Shown here piece after piece: positions 24,262 to 32,058 of a stretch of 36,851 nucleotides of DNA; positions within the stretch are counted from its first letter, which is position 1, and every line of letters begins with the position of its first letter. The notes beneath the pieces are model-generated. The model had not been told where the DNA came from and ran no database searches. It saw only the letters and a list, made by a program, of their open reading frames with translations. This stretch comes from Methanobacteriota archaeon (GTDB taxonomy: Archaea > Thermoplasmatota > Poseidoniia > Poseidoniales > Thalassarchaeaceae), in the NCBI GenBank assembly GCA_002720055.1, contig PBGH01000002.1, forward strand, positions 1-36,851. The letters are read 5' to 3'. Position numbers and translations under genes: made by a program.

Positions 24262-24813
24262 TCAGAACTCCAGATTAAAACGAATTTTGCTTTTATCCCT
24301 TCTGAGGTACGATGACATCCTTTGTCCAAGCTTTATACCAGAATAAGTAGAATCTTTCCTTGAATCAAACGGGTCCATCGAGTAGATTAGCTCGGTACTG
24401 TAAGTCTTACTCAGGTAAGCCAACCAAAGAAGGCCCCTGTTTCCTCCGGCAGATAGAAAATCCCCCCCTGACACTCTCTTTATCTGACCGAGAACAGCCC
24501 CTATGTCTTTGGAGAATCCGAGAACGCCAGATTCCATAACTACGAAAGCCCCATCATCGAAGCTCTCCCAAGCCGACATGTCGTTGATATCCATCCTATT
24601 GCATTCTTCACAGCCATACAAATCAATCGTAACATCTCCATGTTCGCAATTAGGAAACATGCTTGACATAAATTGGAAATAGTTTCCAGAGCAAGGATCG
24701 CCAATTACCATCAGCATCTTACCCTTCTCTTTTGCCATTTCCTTAGCCGCTTTAAACAGGCTCTTAGTGCGAAAATATCTGGCAATAGGAGAAATCAGGA
24801 CGCTTTTCAGCAT
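24262..24813 (-). CDS. Rossmann/class I methyltransferase-like protein, degenerate
   Basis: A 183-residue protein. The block MLMVIGDPCSGNYF resembles a degenerate SAM-binding motif I, followed by VTIDLYGCEEC (motif II position), a DINDM stretch, and FVVMESGVLGF at motif IV position. I recall similar short GDP..G...C.DLTGC.-type proteins from giant viruses and archaea, but cannot confirm by search. Cys residues in GCEEC might bind metal. Starts at ATG 24813. It is divergent from the Trm5-like gene and upstream of dphB on the same strand (41-base gap). Methyltransferase activity is plausible but unproven. Confidence 0.55.
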   Translation of the reverse strand: MLKSVLISPIARYFRTKSLFKAAKEMAKEKGKMLMVIGDPCSGNYFQFMSSMFPNCEHGDVTIDLYGCEECNRMDINDMSAWESFDDGAFVVMESGVLGFSKDIGAVLGQIKRVSGGDFLSAGGNRGLLWLAYLSKTYSTELIYSMDPFDSRKDSTYSGIKLGQRMSSYLRRDKSKIRFNLEF

Positions 24814-24865
24814 TCAACCACCCGCCGTCATTGTGAAGCCTAATGCCCACCGGCACATCAACGTG

Positions 24866-26035
24866 ATGCGCCACTTGTTGGTACCCAACGAGCTAGTTGA
24901 AGACTATCTTTCCATACTCAGGGTGAACGGATGGCTTGCCTCTGGAATGCGAATATTTGCTATTGATAATTATCACAGGATGATTCCACTGGACCCAGGA
25001 GCCCCAGAGAAACTGCCTGCACCCCTCCACGAAATTGAAATCTCATTACATGAGGGAGTTATAGATGCAAGAGTCCAGTCTGATTGGTGGCATCATCTAT
25101 CGTCTATGATAGAAAATGAGGAAATTGAGAGATTTAGAGAGCAATGGCCGTCATCTCATGAGTTCATCTCAGATATGATGCTGGTGAGAATTGAAGCAGA
25201 GATTGAGCACCACTCATCTAAGATAGCTAAAGCAAAGCTAGAAGCCCATCCTCACATCAGACTTATTCTACGCGATGAAGGTGTTAAGGGGGAACTCAGA
25301 CTTCGAAAACTGACTCCTTTGGCAGCTAGAGTTGGAAATGAAATTGTTACCCAAGATATTCCAGAGCAGTTCCTTCGAACGCGGGTTACAGTCAAGGAGT
25401 CAGGCCGCATAATCTCTTGCGATCCAACCAGAGCATTCTTCTCAACTAAGCTCCAGACAGAACGTCTTGAGACACTTTCTCTAGCTAGAGAACTGAGAGA
25501 AATGCTGGATAGGCCGCTAAGGGTCTGCGATCCTTTCTGTGGTGTTGGACCTGCCTTGGCAACCCTTCTGGGTGAATCAGACCTGATTTCAGACGCGCTT
25601 GCATCGGACCTAAACTCAGATGCAATCGAGATTCTACTTGAGAACCTCTCCCGATGGGACGGAAGAAAATATCCTACCACCCCTAGTTCTATTGAACGTA
25701 TTTACGATGATAGAATTGTAGGTATTGCAGACGCCTCAACGCTTTCCTCGATGGATGAATTTACCGGTATATGGGATCTACTGATTGTGAACCTTCCACA
25801 CAGGGCAATCGAGATCCTTCCATCTCTAGTACCCTTAATTGATCGTACTTCCCCCTCTTTGGTAAGGGGCAGAGCTATAGTTTCTGAGAACGAAATCGAT
25901 CAAGCTAGCCAGAATATTGCCGAAGCCCTCCCTCCAATCTTGGAAGGGTCAAAGCCGATAATCCTCAACGCAAAGAGAGACTATAGTAGCACACTAAGAC
26001 TATGTTCTTTTGAGGCATGGATAGCTCCAAAATGA
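24866..26035 (+). CDS. Class I SAM methyltransferase, Trm5/Tyw2-like
   Basis: A 389-residue protein. The SAM-binding motif is RVCDPFCGVGPALA, then SDLNSDAIEILLENL and the NLPHRAIE motif (the NLP that in Trm5-type tRNA methyltransferases contacts the target base region). The N-terminal half lacks a recognised RNA-binding domain but is alpha/beta and charged. Closest recognisable relatives are archaeal tRNA (guanine37-N1) methyltransferases and wyosine-pathway enzymes; a different tRNA target is possible. ATG at 24866 is chosen as the first ATG consistent with the domain start; GTG at 24767 would overlap the divergent neighbour. It stops 8 bases before a convergent tRNA-Asp gene. Confidence 0.75.
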   Translation: MRHLLVPNELVEDYLSILRVNGWLASGMRIFAIDNYHRMIPLDPGAPEKLPAPLHEIEISLHEGVIDARVQSDWWHHLSSMIENEEIERFREQWPSSHEFISDMMLVRIEAEIEHHSSKIAKAKLEAHPHIRLILRDEGVKGELRLRKLTPLAARVGNEIVTQDIPEQFLRTRVTVKESGRIISCDPTRAFFSTKLQTERLETLSLARELREMLDRPLRVCDPFCGVGPALATLLGESDLISDALASDLNSDAIEILLENLSRWDGRKYPTTPSSIERIYDDRIVGIADASTLSSMDEFTGIWDLLIVNLPHRAIEILPSLVPLIDRTSPSLVRGRAIVSENEIDQASQNIAEALPPILEGSKPIILNAKRDYSSTLRLCSFEAWIAPK

Positions 26036-26043
26036 GTATTTTT

Positions 26044-26119
26044 TGGCGCCCCGACCGGGATTTGAACCCGGGTCGCAGCCTCGACAGGGCTGCATGATAG
26101 GCCACTACACCATCGGGGC
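26044..26119 (-). tRNA. tRNA-Asp (GTC), CCA encoded
   Basis: Reading the minus strand, acceptor arm GCCCCGA pairs with TCGGGGC, the anticodon loop CTGTCGA gives anticodon GTC, T arm is CCGGG-TTCAAAT-CCCGG, discriminator is G, and the 3' CCA is encoded in the DNA (26044-26046). The gene is intronless, 76 bases with CCA. Confidence 0.97.
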
Positions 26120-26198
26120 CGGCACCCTACCGTATTTGCCTTCCTTTTTCAAGCTTTGAGGACGCATTATTGATGGCCCACCCATCATTAGCCTTTGC

Positions 26199-26789
26199 AT
26201 GGAGGGGGATAGAATCGTCATTGACGTGATTGATAACGGCGGTCAGTGGACGCATCGCGAGTGGAGAATGCTAAGGTATCTAGGGGTAGATACGAAGATT
26301 CTTCCTAACAATACACCACTCGAAGAACTCAGAGAACTAGATGGTCTGATTCTTTCTGGGGGAGCAGCTCGGGTTGGATTAACAGGAGAATTGGGGAACT
26401 GCGGCGAATACTTGACCCTTGATATACCGATTTTGGGTATATGTGCAGGCCACCAGTTTATGGCTAGACACTATGGGGGGGAAGCAGGAGAAGCCCCCAA
26501 GCCAGAATTTGGTGCTGCCACAATAATGTTGGTAGATGGAGGGGGCCAGCTATTCATGGGGACTCCAGAGGTTCAGACAGTGTGGGAAAGCCACAATGAC
26601 GAGGTAACTGATGTTCCTGATGGTTTTGTAGTGGTGGCTGAGAGCAAATCATGCAAAGTTCAGGCCATGCAGAACGAGAACCTCGACAGGTTCGGCCTAC
26701 AGTTTCATCCCGAAGTTAACGACACCGAATATGGTTCAAACATCTTCGAAAACTTCGTCAGTATATGTGAATCGGCCAAAAGCGCATAG
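26199..26789 (+). CDS. guaA: GMP synthase glutamine amidotransferase subunit (GuaAA)
   Basis: The separate amidotransferase subunit of archaeal-type GMP synthetase, which hydrolyses glutamine to supply ammonia for XMP amination. Catalytic Cys82 sits in LGICAGHQ, and the His-Glu pair is in QFHPEVNDTEYG. The N-terminal VIDVIDNGGQWTHREWRMLR is typical. At 196 residues it is the normal size for the single-domain archaeal form. The ATP-pyrophosphatase partner subunit is not in the window. A TATA-like CATTATTGATG centred near 26171 lies about 27 bases before the ATG, consistent with a leaderless transcript. It is followed 6 bases later by the RpoP gene. Confidence 0.95.
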   Translation: MEGDRIVIDVIDNGGQWTHREWRMLRYLGVDTKILPNNTPLEELRELDGLILSGGAARVGLTGELGNCGEYLTLDIPILGICAGHQFMARHYGGEAGEAPKPEFGAATIMLVDGGGQLFMGTPEVQTVWESHNDEVTDVPDGFVVVAESKSCKVQAMQNENLDRFGLQFHPEVNDTEYGSNIFENFVSICESAKSA

Positions 26790-26795
26790 GACAGG

Positions 26796-27095
26796 TTGAA
26801 GAAGGCCGTGCAGGTCGCAAAGCTGATTGCTATGGGTGAAGAACGGACCATCTTACACAAGTGCAGGAACTGCAATAGGACCGACAAGAGGGCATACAAT
26901 CCTATGGGAGAGGAGCAGTGTACCCACTGTAACGCCCCAATGGACCCTCTCGAGATTCGTTACAAATGCGTGAATTGTGGAGCAATGACTTGGGCGGAAG
27001 CAGGCTCCACGGGTAAATCATGTCACAAGTGCGGTTACCGCATATTCGTCAAGCCCAGAAAGGATGGTATGGCCAAGGTTCTCAAAGCCGAGTGA
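26796..27095 (+). CDS. rpoP: RNA polymerase subunit P (Rpo12) with an extra zinc ribbon
   Basis: The C-terminal half, YKCVNCG..KSCHKCGYRIFVKPR, matches subunit P/Rpb12 of archaeal RNA polymerase, a single zinc ribbon usually of about 45-60 residues. Here it is preceded by a second ribbon, HKCRNCN..EQCTHCN, giving four CxxC pairs in all and 99 residues from the TTG at 26796 (87 from ATG at 26832). The TTG has AGG-type Shine-Dalgarno spacing; the ATG has none, so the exact start is uncertain. Directly follows guaA and overlaps nothing. The extra ribbon could belong to a lineage-specific fusion. Confidence 0.78.
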   Translation: MKKAVQVAKLIAMGEERTILHKCRNCNRTDKRAYNPMGEEQCTHCNAPMDPLEIRYKCVNCGAMTWAEAGSTGKSCHKCGYRIFVKPRKDGMAKVLKAE

Positions 27096-27135
27096 CAGAC
27101 GCGGAGTTCAAGGCCCGTCACTCTATCACAAGTGC

Positions 27136-28272
27136 ATGGCAAGTTGGTTGGAGACCGAATCACCCTCTACTTTTGCCGATCTAGCAGTGCCAGAATCCAT
27201 TCAAAACACATTGGAATCCACTAGCACCTCTTCCGAGCCCCCGCACTTGCTTATCACAGGGCCTGCTGGGGTGGGCAAGACTGCCTGTTGGAGACTATTT
27301 GCAAGACAACTTCTAGGCCCGGCATGGAGATCTACGACCCATATACTGCAGGCCCGTGATTTGATGAGGCAGAGAGGTGCAATGGCCTCTTTCGAGGACT
27401 TCTTGAGACCGAGTGGGTCGGACAGGGACACGCTAGCCGGAAGAACCAGTTTAGATGCCTTCGATAGAGGAATATCGGAAAAAAGCTCGAAAGAACCCGC
27501 ACCAGCGGGCGAGGAGCTGGAGATGAAGCCGGGACAAGTACCCATTAGTCGTCTGATAGTGATCGAGGATGCCGACTATTTGGGACATATCAGGCAGGCG
27601 TATCTCAGGAGGATGATGGAGACGGTAGGAGGGGCATCCAGATTCGTCCTAGTCGCCAGAGCACCCTCCAGGATAATAGACGCACTCAGATCTAGGAGCC
27701 AGATGATCCGTATACCATCTACTAGCAGAGAGTCCATTCACTCTACACTGTCCGAGATAGCAAGTAGAAATGATTTCGAACCAGTGGAAGGAATCCTGGA
27801 CGATATCGCTTACATCTCTGATGGCAATCTGAAGAAGGCAATATTCACATTGGAACTCCTCCATCTAAGGGGGCTGACATCGGATAGGACAGCCGTCCAT
27901 CAAATGGTCCAAGCATCAACTCTCCAAGCTGGTAGACGATTAGTAGAGCTAGCAATAAGAGGCAAAGTGGTTGAGTGGAGATGGGAGAACAAGGGGGGAA
28001 GAAACAGGAAGGTCCTCTCCGGTGCAATGGCAGAAGTGGACGATCTTACCAACGTCCACGGTCTCGAAGGGCCTGACTTGGTTTCCCAGATACATGCTGT
28101 CATAATCGGACGACGACTCAGTGTTCCGCATTCACTGAGAGAGGAGATGTTGGACGCCCTTTCGGAATGCGATGTCGGGCTTCAGCGATCGACTTACCCC
28201 CGAATCCATTTCGAGAGGCTCCTCCACCGGATTTCCAGTTCCGGAAAGAAGCACGGCCTTCACATGGCTTAG
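27136..28272 (+). CDS. Divergent RFC-small-subunit-like AAA+ protein (clamp-loader paralogue)
   Basis: About 378 residues in AAA+ clamp-loader order: Walker A GPAGVGKT after PHLLIT; FARQLLG; Walker B LIVIEDADYL (canonical is DEAD, here EDAD); an RSRS stretch with the Arg of the SRC/Arg-finger motif (canonical SRC); and a C-terminal helical collar. About 70 residues separate Walker A from B compared with about 40 in canonical small subunits, and the inserted stretch is acidic and Ser-rich. This implies a paralogue rather than the housekeeping subunit. ATG at 27136 is the first consistent with the domain; 27064 would overlap rpoP by 32 bases. It sits right after rpoP and converges with the small ORF at 28269. 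Confidence 0.78.
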   Translation: MASWLETESPSTFADLAVPESIQNTLESTSTSSEPPHLLITGPAGVGKTACWRLFARQLLGPAWRSTTHILQARDLMRQRGAMASFEDFLRPSGSDRDTLAGRTSLDAFDRGISEKSSKEPAPAGEELEMKPGQVPISRLIVIEDADYLGHIRQAYLRRMMETVGGASRFVLVARAPSRIIDALRSRSQMIRIPSTSRESIHSTLSEIASRNDFEPVEGILDDIAYISDGNLKKAIFTLELLHLRGLTSDRTAVHQMVQASTLQAGRRLVELAIRGKVVEWRWENKGGRNRKVLSGAMAEVDDLTNVHGLEGPDLVSQIHAVIIGRRLSVPHSLREEMLDALSECDVGLQRSTYPRIHFERLLHRISSSGKKHGLHMA

Positions 28273-28430
28273 TCGTCATCCATGTCGAAGGCATCGAACT
28301 CATCGAACAATAGCGGAACACAGAATGAACCAACCCCTCCAATCAAATCAAGGAGATGCGAGTCCCTCTGAAGTGAATCTAACAGATCCATGTTTTCGAG
28401 ACCACAGTGTATTATTTCGTGATTACTCAT
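28269..28430 (-). CDS. Small ORF of 53 residues directly after tRNA-Arg
   Basis: ATG at 28430 lies 2 bases downstream of the encoded CCA of tRNA-Arg (28433). The product begins MSNHEIIHCGLENMDLL and ends with an acidic Phe/Asp-rich tail (FDEFDAFDMDDD). The stop at 28269-28271 overlaps the convergent RFC-like gene's stop. No family recognised. tRNA 3'-end processing would release an mRNA whose start codon is almost at its 5' end, so leaderless translation is conceivable. The frame continues upstream through the tRNA to 28487, but that part cannot be protein because it is tRNA. Confidence 0.45.
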   Translation of the reverse strand: MSNHEIIHCGLENMDLLDSLQRDSHLLDLIGGVGSFCVPLLFDEFDAFDMDDD

Positions 28431-28432
28431 TG

Positions 28433-28510
28433 TGGCGGGCGCGGCAGGATTCGAACCCGCGGTCCCCGGCTTAGGAGGCCGGTGCATTATCCAGGCTATG
28501 CTACACGCCC
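28433..28510 (-). tRNA. tRNA-Arg (CCT), CCA encoded
   Basis: On the minus strand the acceptor GGGCGTG pairs with CGCGCCC (one G-U), D stem GCAT/ATGC, anticodon stem CCGGC/GCCGG around loop CTCCTAA giving anticodon CCT, T arm GCGGG-TTCGAAT-CCTGC, G discriminator, and CCA encoded at 28433-28435. Length is 78 bases with CCA and no intron is seen. Confidence 0.97.
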
Positions 28511-28532
28511 GTTCCTGCGAGTACGACCCCTT

Positions 28533-28542
28533 GAAGAAATAT
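28533..28542 (-). promoter_or_regulatory. TATA-like element of tRNA-Arg
   Basis: GCATATTTCT (minus strand) is centred about 28 bases upstream of the tRNA 5' end at 28510, the archaeal promoter spacing. The same small gap also separates the divergent membrane-protein gene. Confidence 0.45.
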
Positions 28543-28553
28543 GCCCTAGTAAA

Positions 28554-30080
28554 ATGTATGATAGATCAACAGACTTCCGATGCCATCAAGCGCTGGAGCT
28601 CTATGCGGAGTTCGTGGTTGGTACCTCCTCCGATCTCCCCAACCCATATGGTGACGAGTCCTCATTCGGTCAAAGCTCAGAGTCAGCACTAGTTAAGAGA
28701 ATCAAAATAAGGGACAAACAAAGATTGCTATGGACCCAAATCACTACACTCCCAGGGAGTGGTTTAGCAAGGATTACGGTAATCTCAATCGCCACATCAC
28801 TAACCGCAATTTTTGCATATGGTTACGGTGAGAAGTATATAGAAATCGGCGTAATTCTTTTTGTGCTACAGGCAGTATTACTCCTTCCAACACTTCTGGC
28901 ATCGACATTCGCCAAGATGTCGGCGAGGGATAGACTTCAGTTGAAAGTAGAGGGAAAGCGCTCAATGGATCCATATCCCGGAGTAGAACGAATAATCAAC
29001 ACGCTGCATGAAAGAACTCTGAGGGAAAGAACGCGGTTCCTATGTGCTATACTAGCTGCAGGAGCGCTTAATTCAGTAGATAACTTTGATACAGGAACGG
29101 CATTAGCATCTATCCTCTTCGGCCTCTCACTTTTCTTCGGTGTTATCGTTCTCCTGAATACCTTCCAACTGGAAAGCAGAATACCAATGACTGATTCTGA
29201 CTTCCCGTTGCTCTCTTTGCCCGCCCCCACTAGCCACAACAGCACGCTGGACAGAGTTCTCTCAGATTTGGTAGTAGCTCACTTAGACCCTGAAACGGCA
29301 GGAGCGTGGGACGATTGGGTGAATAGCTTAGAAAACAAAGTCCGTTCAAATCAAACTCCACATTCAGCGGTTGAGCATTTGCTAAGAGTGCTACATCTCA
29401 ATCATCTGGGCCTACTTGACGATGAAAGACTAGTTTCGGAATCCAAAAGAGTTTTCAGAGTCGCCGCAATTGACGATTTAAACGACGAAGACTCGAAGTT
29501 CTGCTACAGGACACTTCGAAGAATTATGGCCCACACCAGAGCGTGGCAACCAGGCCTATTCAGATTAATCGATAGATTGGAAGATGCAGCTTTGAGGGGG
29601 CACTCCTCATTAATCGAGAGCAAATGGAGGCTGGATTTGGACATCCCCCCCAGATGCTCTCAAGGCCAGGGAGATTTGTTTGTGATGTTGCACAATCACT
29701 CAGGAAAAATCTCTCAAGTGGAAGTGGACATAATAGCTGCAGACGGAGAACCACACCACCAGACCCTGAGACTAAACCCCCCATCATCAAGACAACCAAA
29801 GAAGCCTGCAAAGATTGGGGAAGAAGGGAACGATATAGTCGATGTTTTGGGGAAACTAATTGATAATTGCCTGGTACTGTGGATAGGACTTGCTTGGCCT
29901 AAGGGCTCCACTGGTTCTAAACCTGTACAGGTAAATCTGAGGGGCCCCAACGGGGAGACAGTTTCCTCATATGTCGTGAGGACAACCCTATCCTCAGGAT
30001 TTAATCCCGAAGGAGCAACGGAAAAGATGTTGGATGCTGCAGTGGCAGTAAGAAGAATAGCAATTTCCGTGTCCGATTAG
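28554..30080 (+). CDS. Membrane protein with a large soluble C-terminal region, unknown function
   Basis: Starting at ATG 28554 (any earlier start would run through the tRNA), the product has 508 residues. Two pairs of hydrophobic helices occur in the first half (ITVISIATSLTAIFAYGY, VILFVLQAVLLLPTLLAS, and a second pair around FLCAILAAGALNS and ILFGLSLFFGVIVLLNTF). The C-terminal 300 residues are soluble, with helical central part and a beta-rich end including VEVDIIAADGE and VQVNLRGPNGE. No known motif is recognised. It is followed by the flavoprotein gene on the same strand with a 66-base gap. Confidence 0.7.
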   Translation: MYDRSTDFRCHQALELYAEFVVGTSSDLPNPYGDESSFGQSSESALVKRIKIRDKQRLLWTQITTLPGSGLARITVISIATSLTAIFAYGYGEKYIEIGVILFVLQAVLLLPTLLASTFAKMSARDRLQLKVEGKRSMDPYPGVERIINTLHERTLRERTRFLCAILAAGALNSVDNFDTGTALASILFGLSLFFGVIVLLNTFQLESRIPMTDSDFPLLSLPAPTSHNSTLDRVLSDLVVAHLDPETAGAWDDWVNSLENKVRSNQTPHSAVEHLLRVLHLNHLGLLDDERLVSESKRVFRVAAIDDLNDEDSKFCYRTLRRIMAHTRAWQPGLFRLIDRLEDAALRGHSSLIESKWRLDLDIPPRCSQGQGDLFVMLHNHSGKISQVEVDIIAADGEPHHQTLRLNPPSSRQPKKPAKIGEEGNDIVDVLGKLIDNCLVLWIGLAWPKGSTGSKPVQVNLRGPNGETVSSYVVRTTLSSGFNPEGATEKMLDAAVAVRRIAISVSD

Positions 30081-30146
30081 ATATTTTCGCGAATCATTCA
30101 CGGCGTCACGTTCATGAGATTGGGACTTCTCGAGCAAAGTGATAGC

Positions 30147-31586
30147 ATGGAGTCCCGAGATGTAATTGTGGTCGGATCAGGACCTGCAGCACTCCGAGCC
30201 GCAATAGCCTGTGCCGATGGGGGAGTAGTCCCTCTGATCATCGATGAGTTCGGAGTATCCTCTGCTTCTGGATCAACACCCGTAGCAGGAATAGCAGCAT
30301 CTATCGATGAAGTCGACCCAAGTTCCCATATCGACGACACAATCACAGCAGCTGGAGAGGATTGCTCAGAAAAAGCAGCCACTAGAATCTGCAAAGAAGC
30401 CGTCAGCACCTTGGCAGAGCTGGAAAGATGGGGCCTTGTTTTGAGGAGGAGGGAGGGGGGTTTGCCTCATGCGTCAACAATACCAGGACATACTACCGCC
30501 AGAGTTACCGGATGTGGTGAATCTACCGTCAGGGAAGTCACTAAGGTGCTTGAAGAACAGGCAATAAAGAGGGGGATACAAAGAAATACCGATAATCTAC
30601 CAATTTCGTTAGTCTCAGATAATAACCAAGTTAGAGGCCTAATTGTTCTGAATATTATTACCGGTGAAATACTTCCTATTCAAGCTAAAGCGGTAATTCT
30701 AGCTACTGAAGGATATCAGGGACTTTGGTCTTCATCTAGTGAGGGCCCTGGAACTGGAAACCATCTAGCAATATCCGTAGGGATAGCTCCTAGCGGTATG
30801 GAACGTGTTCCAAAACACCCCCTCTCAACTGGAGACTTTGGGATCCACATCCCGCTAGACGTATTGGGAGGAGGGGGTAGGATTCGAAGGGAGAATGGAG
30901 AGGATGTTGGCCCTGAGGAAGTATTGGACGGGGAGCCTTGTATTCTGGATTTGAGAGCAATTGATAGTGAAACTAGTATCTGGTTTAGGCAGACCGCTTC
31001 AAGGATTAAAGAAAGGATTGGAATAGATATCACTAGGGATGTAGTACCAATTTCACCCAGAGTTGCGTATACCACCGGGGGCACTCCTTGCGACGAATTT
31101 GGCCGAGCAATCTTCAGTGGGTTCACTCAGGAAGGATTGCCCTCTCAACTTTGGTTCACCGGCCTATATGCGGCTGGTAGAAGCTCTCACTCCGGGATGC
31201 ATGGAGAGCGCCCACTTGCCGGAAACCTTCTGTTGGAAGACTTAGTTTCTGGTAAGGCCGCAGGAGAACATGCCTCAGACTGGGTTTTGGGAGAACAATT
31301 CGGTGGCTCTGAAGTCATAGAAAACTCAGTTAGAGAAGCCTCCAACCGAATTACTTCCCTAAAAGAAGATGGAGGAATACCAGTAGGTCAGTTCGCGTCC
31401 AAGCTTTCCTCTGCCATTTCATTGATCCCAACTTCCAAGGATGCCGCCCTCGCAGAAATTAGACAAATTAAGGAAACTAGGATTAGTCTTACCGATCATT
31501 CTTCGGTAATGAATACCGAAATGCTCGAAGCACTTCGTCTAGAGGGATTAGCTTCTGTAGCAGAAGCCATGATAGCTTCCGAGTGA
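30147..31586 (+). CDS. SdhA/NadB-like FAD-binding flavoprotein (fumarate reductase fold), divergent
   Basis: About 479 residues. The FAD fold starts VIVVGSGPAALRAAIACADGG, and the C-terminal signature AYTTGGTPCDEFGR plus LYAAGRSSHSGMHGERPLAGN matches SdhA/L-aspartate oxidase. The substrate-binding region is altered: canonical HPTG reads HPLSTG and RGEGG reads LGGGG, so the usual catalytic Arg of succinate dehydrogenase is missing. The His for covalent FAD attachment in SdhA (HTVAAQGG) is also absent. It may act on another substrate or be a relative of L-aspartate oxidase. No partner iron-sulfur subunit is nearby. ATG at 30147 is preferred; 30114 adds 11 residues. Confidence 0.8.
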   Translation: MESRDVIVVGSGPAALRAAIACADGGVVPLIIDEFGVSSASGSTPVAGIAASIDEVDPSSHIDDTITAAGEDCSEKAATRICKEAVSTLAELERWGLVLRRREGGLPHASTIPGHTTARVTGCGESTVREVTKVLEEQAIKRGIQRNTDNLPISLVSDNNQVRGLIVLNIITGEILPIQAKAVILATEGYQGLWSSSSEGPGTGNHLAISVGIAPSGMERVPKHPLSTGDFGIHIPLDVLGGGGRIRRENGEDVGPEEVLDGEPCILDLRAIDSETSIWFRQTASRIKERIGIDITRDVVPISPRVAYTTGGTPCDEFGRAIFSGFTQEGLPSQLWFTGLYAAGRSSHSGMHGERPLAGNLLLEDLVSGKAAGEHASDWVLGEQFGGSEVIENSVREASNRITSLKEDGGIPVGQFASKLSSAISLIPTSKDAALAEIRQIKETRISLTDHSSVMNTEMLEALRLEGLASVAEAMIASE

Positions 31587-31591
31587 TTGGT

Positions 31592-32017
31592 ATGAATGAT
31601 AAGGCAAAAAGCGTCTTTAGTAGGATAATTGATGGAGAGATCCCAAGTCACAAACTTTACGAGGATGAGTTCGTATATTCTTTCCTGGACGTAAACCCTC
31701 TGAGCCCAGGTCACGCCCTAGTAGTACCAAAAGAACCAGCCAAAACACTTGATGAACTAAGCGAACAATCTGCCCAAGCAATCGGTAGAGTTCTGCCCAA
31801 GATATCCAGAGCAATACTGAATGCTACCAAAACAAAGGAATTCAACATACTTCAGAATAACGGCCCCAACGCACATCAGTCCGTTTTTCACGTTCATTTT
31901 CACATCATTCCGAAGACTCCAGAAGGACTAGGTCTTGAAATTCCCTTCATCACTAATCCTCTCGATCATGATGAAGCCAGAAGATTGACTATCGAAATCA
32001 GAAAAAATCTAGATTAG
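31592..32017 (+). CDS. HIT-family nucleotide hydrolase/transferase
   Basis: A 141-residue histidine-triad protein. The signature HVHFHIIP (His-x-His-x-His) follows NGPNAHQSVF, as in HINT-type proteins that remove AMP from lysyl-AMP or phosphoramidates. The N-terminus, FSRIIDGEIPSHKLYEDE, is highly typical of the family. ATG at 31592 lies five bases after the upstream flavoprotein stop; GTG at 31583 would overlap it. Physiological substrate is not known from sequence. Confidence 0.92.
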   Translation: MNDKAKSVFSRIIDGEIPSHKLYEDEFVYSFLDVNPLSPGHALVVPKEPAKTLDELSEQSAQAIGRVLPKISRAILNATKTKEFNILQNNGPNAHQSVFHVHFHIIPKTPEGLGLEIPFITNPLDHDEARRLTIEIRKNLD

Positions 32018-32058
32018 CACACTGTCACAATCAAGACCTCAATCGCCCTCGGTCTCAC

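Noticed and set aside
24767..24865. GTG start giving 33 extra residues on the Trm5-like protein
   Set aside because: It overlaps the divergent methyltransferase-like gene and has no ribosome-binding site; the SAM-fold protein is complete from 24866.
28407..28553. N-terminal extension of the membrane protein
   Set aside because: The frame runs through tRNA-Arg on the opposite strand, so coding there is not credible.
31496..31714. 72-residue minus-strand frame at the flavoprotein/HIT junction
   Set aside because: Antisense to the ends of two well-supported genes and without any motif.
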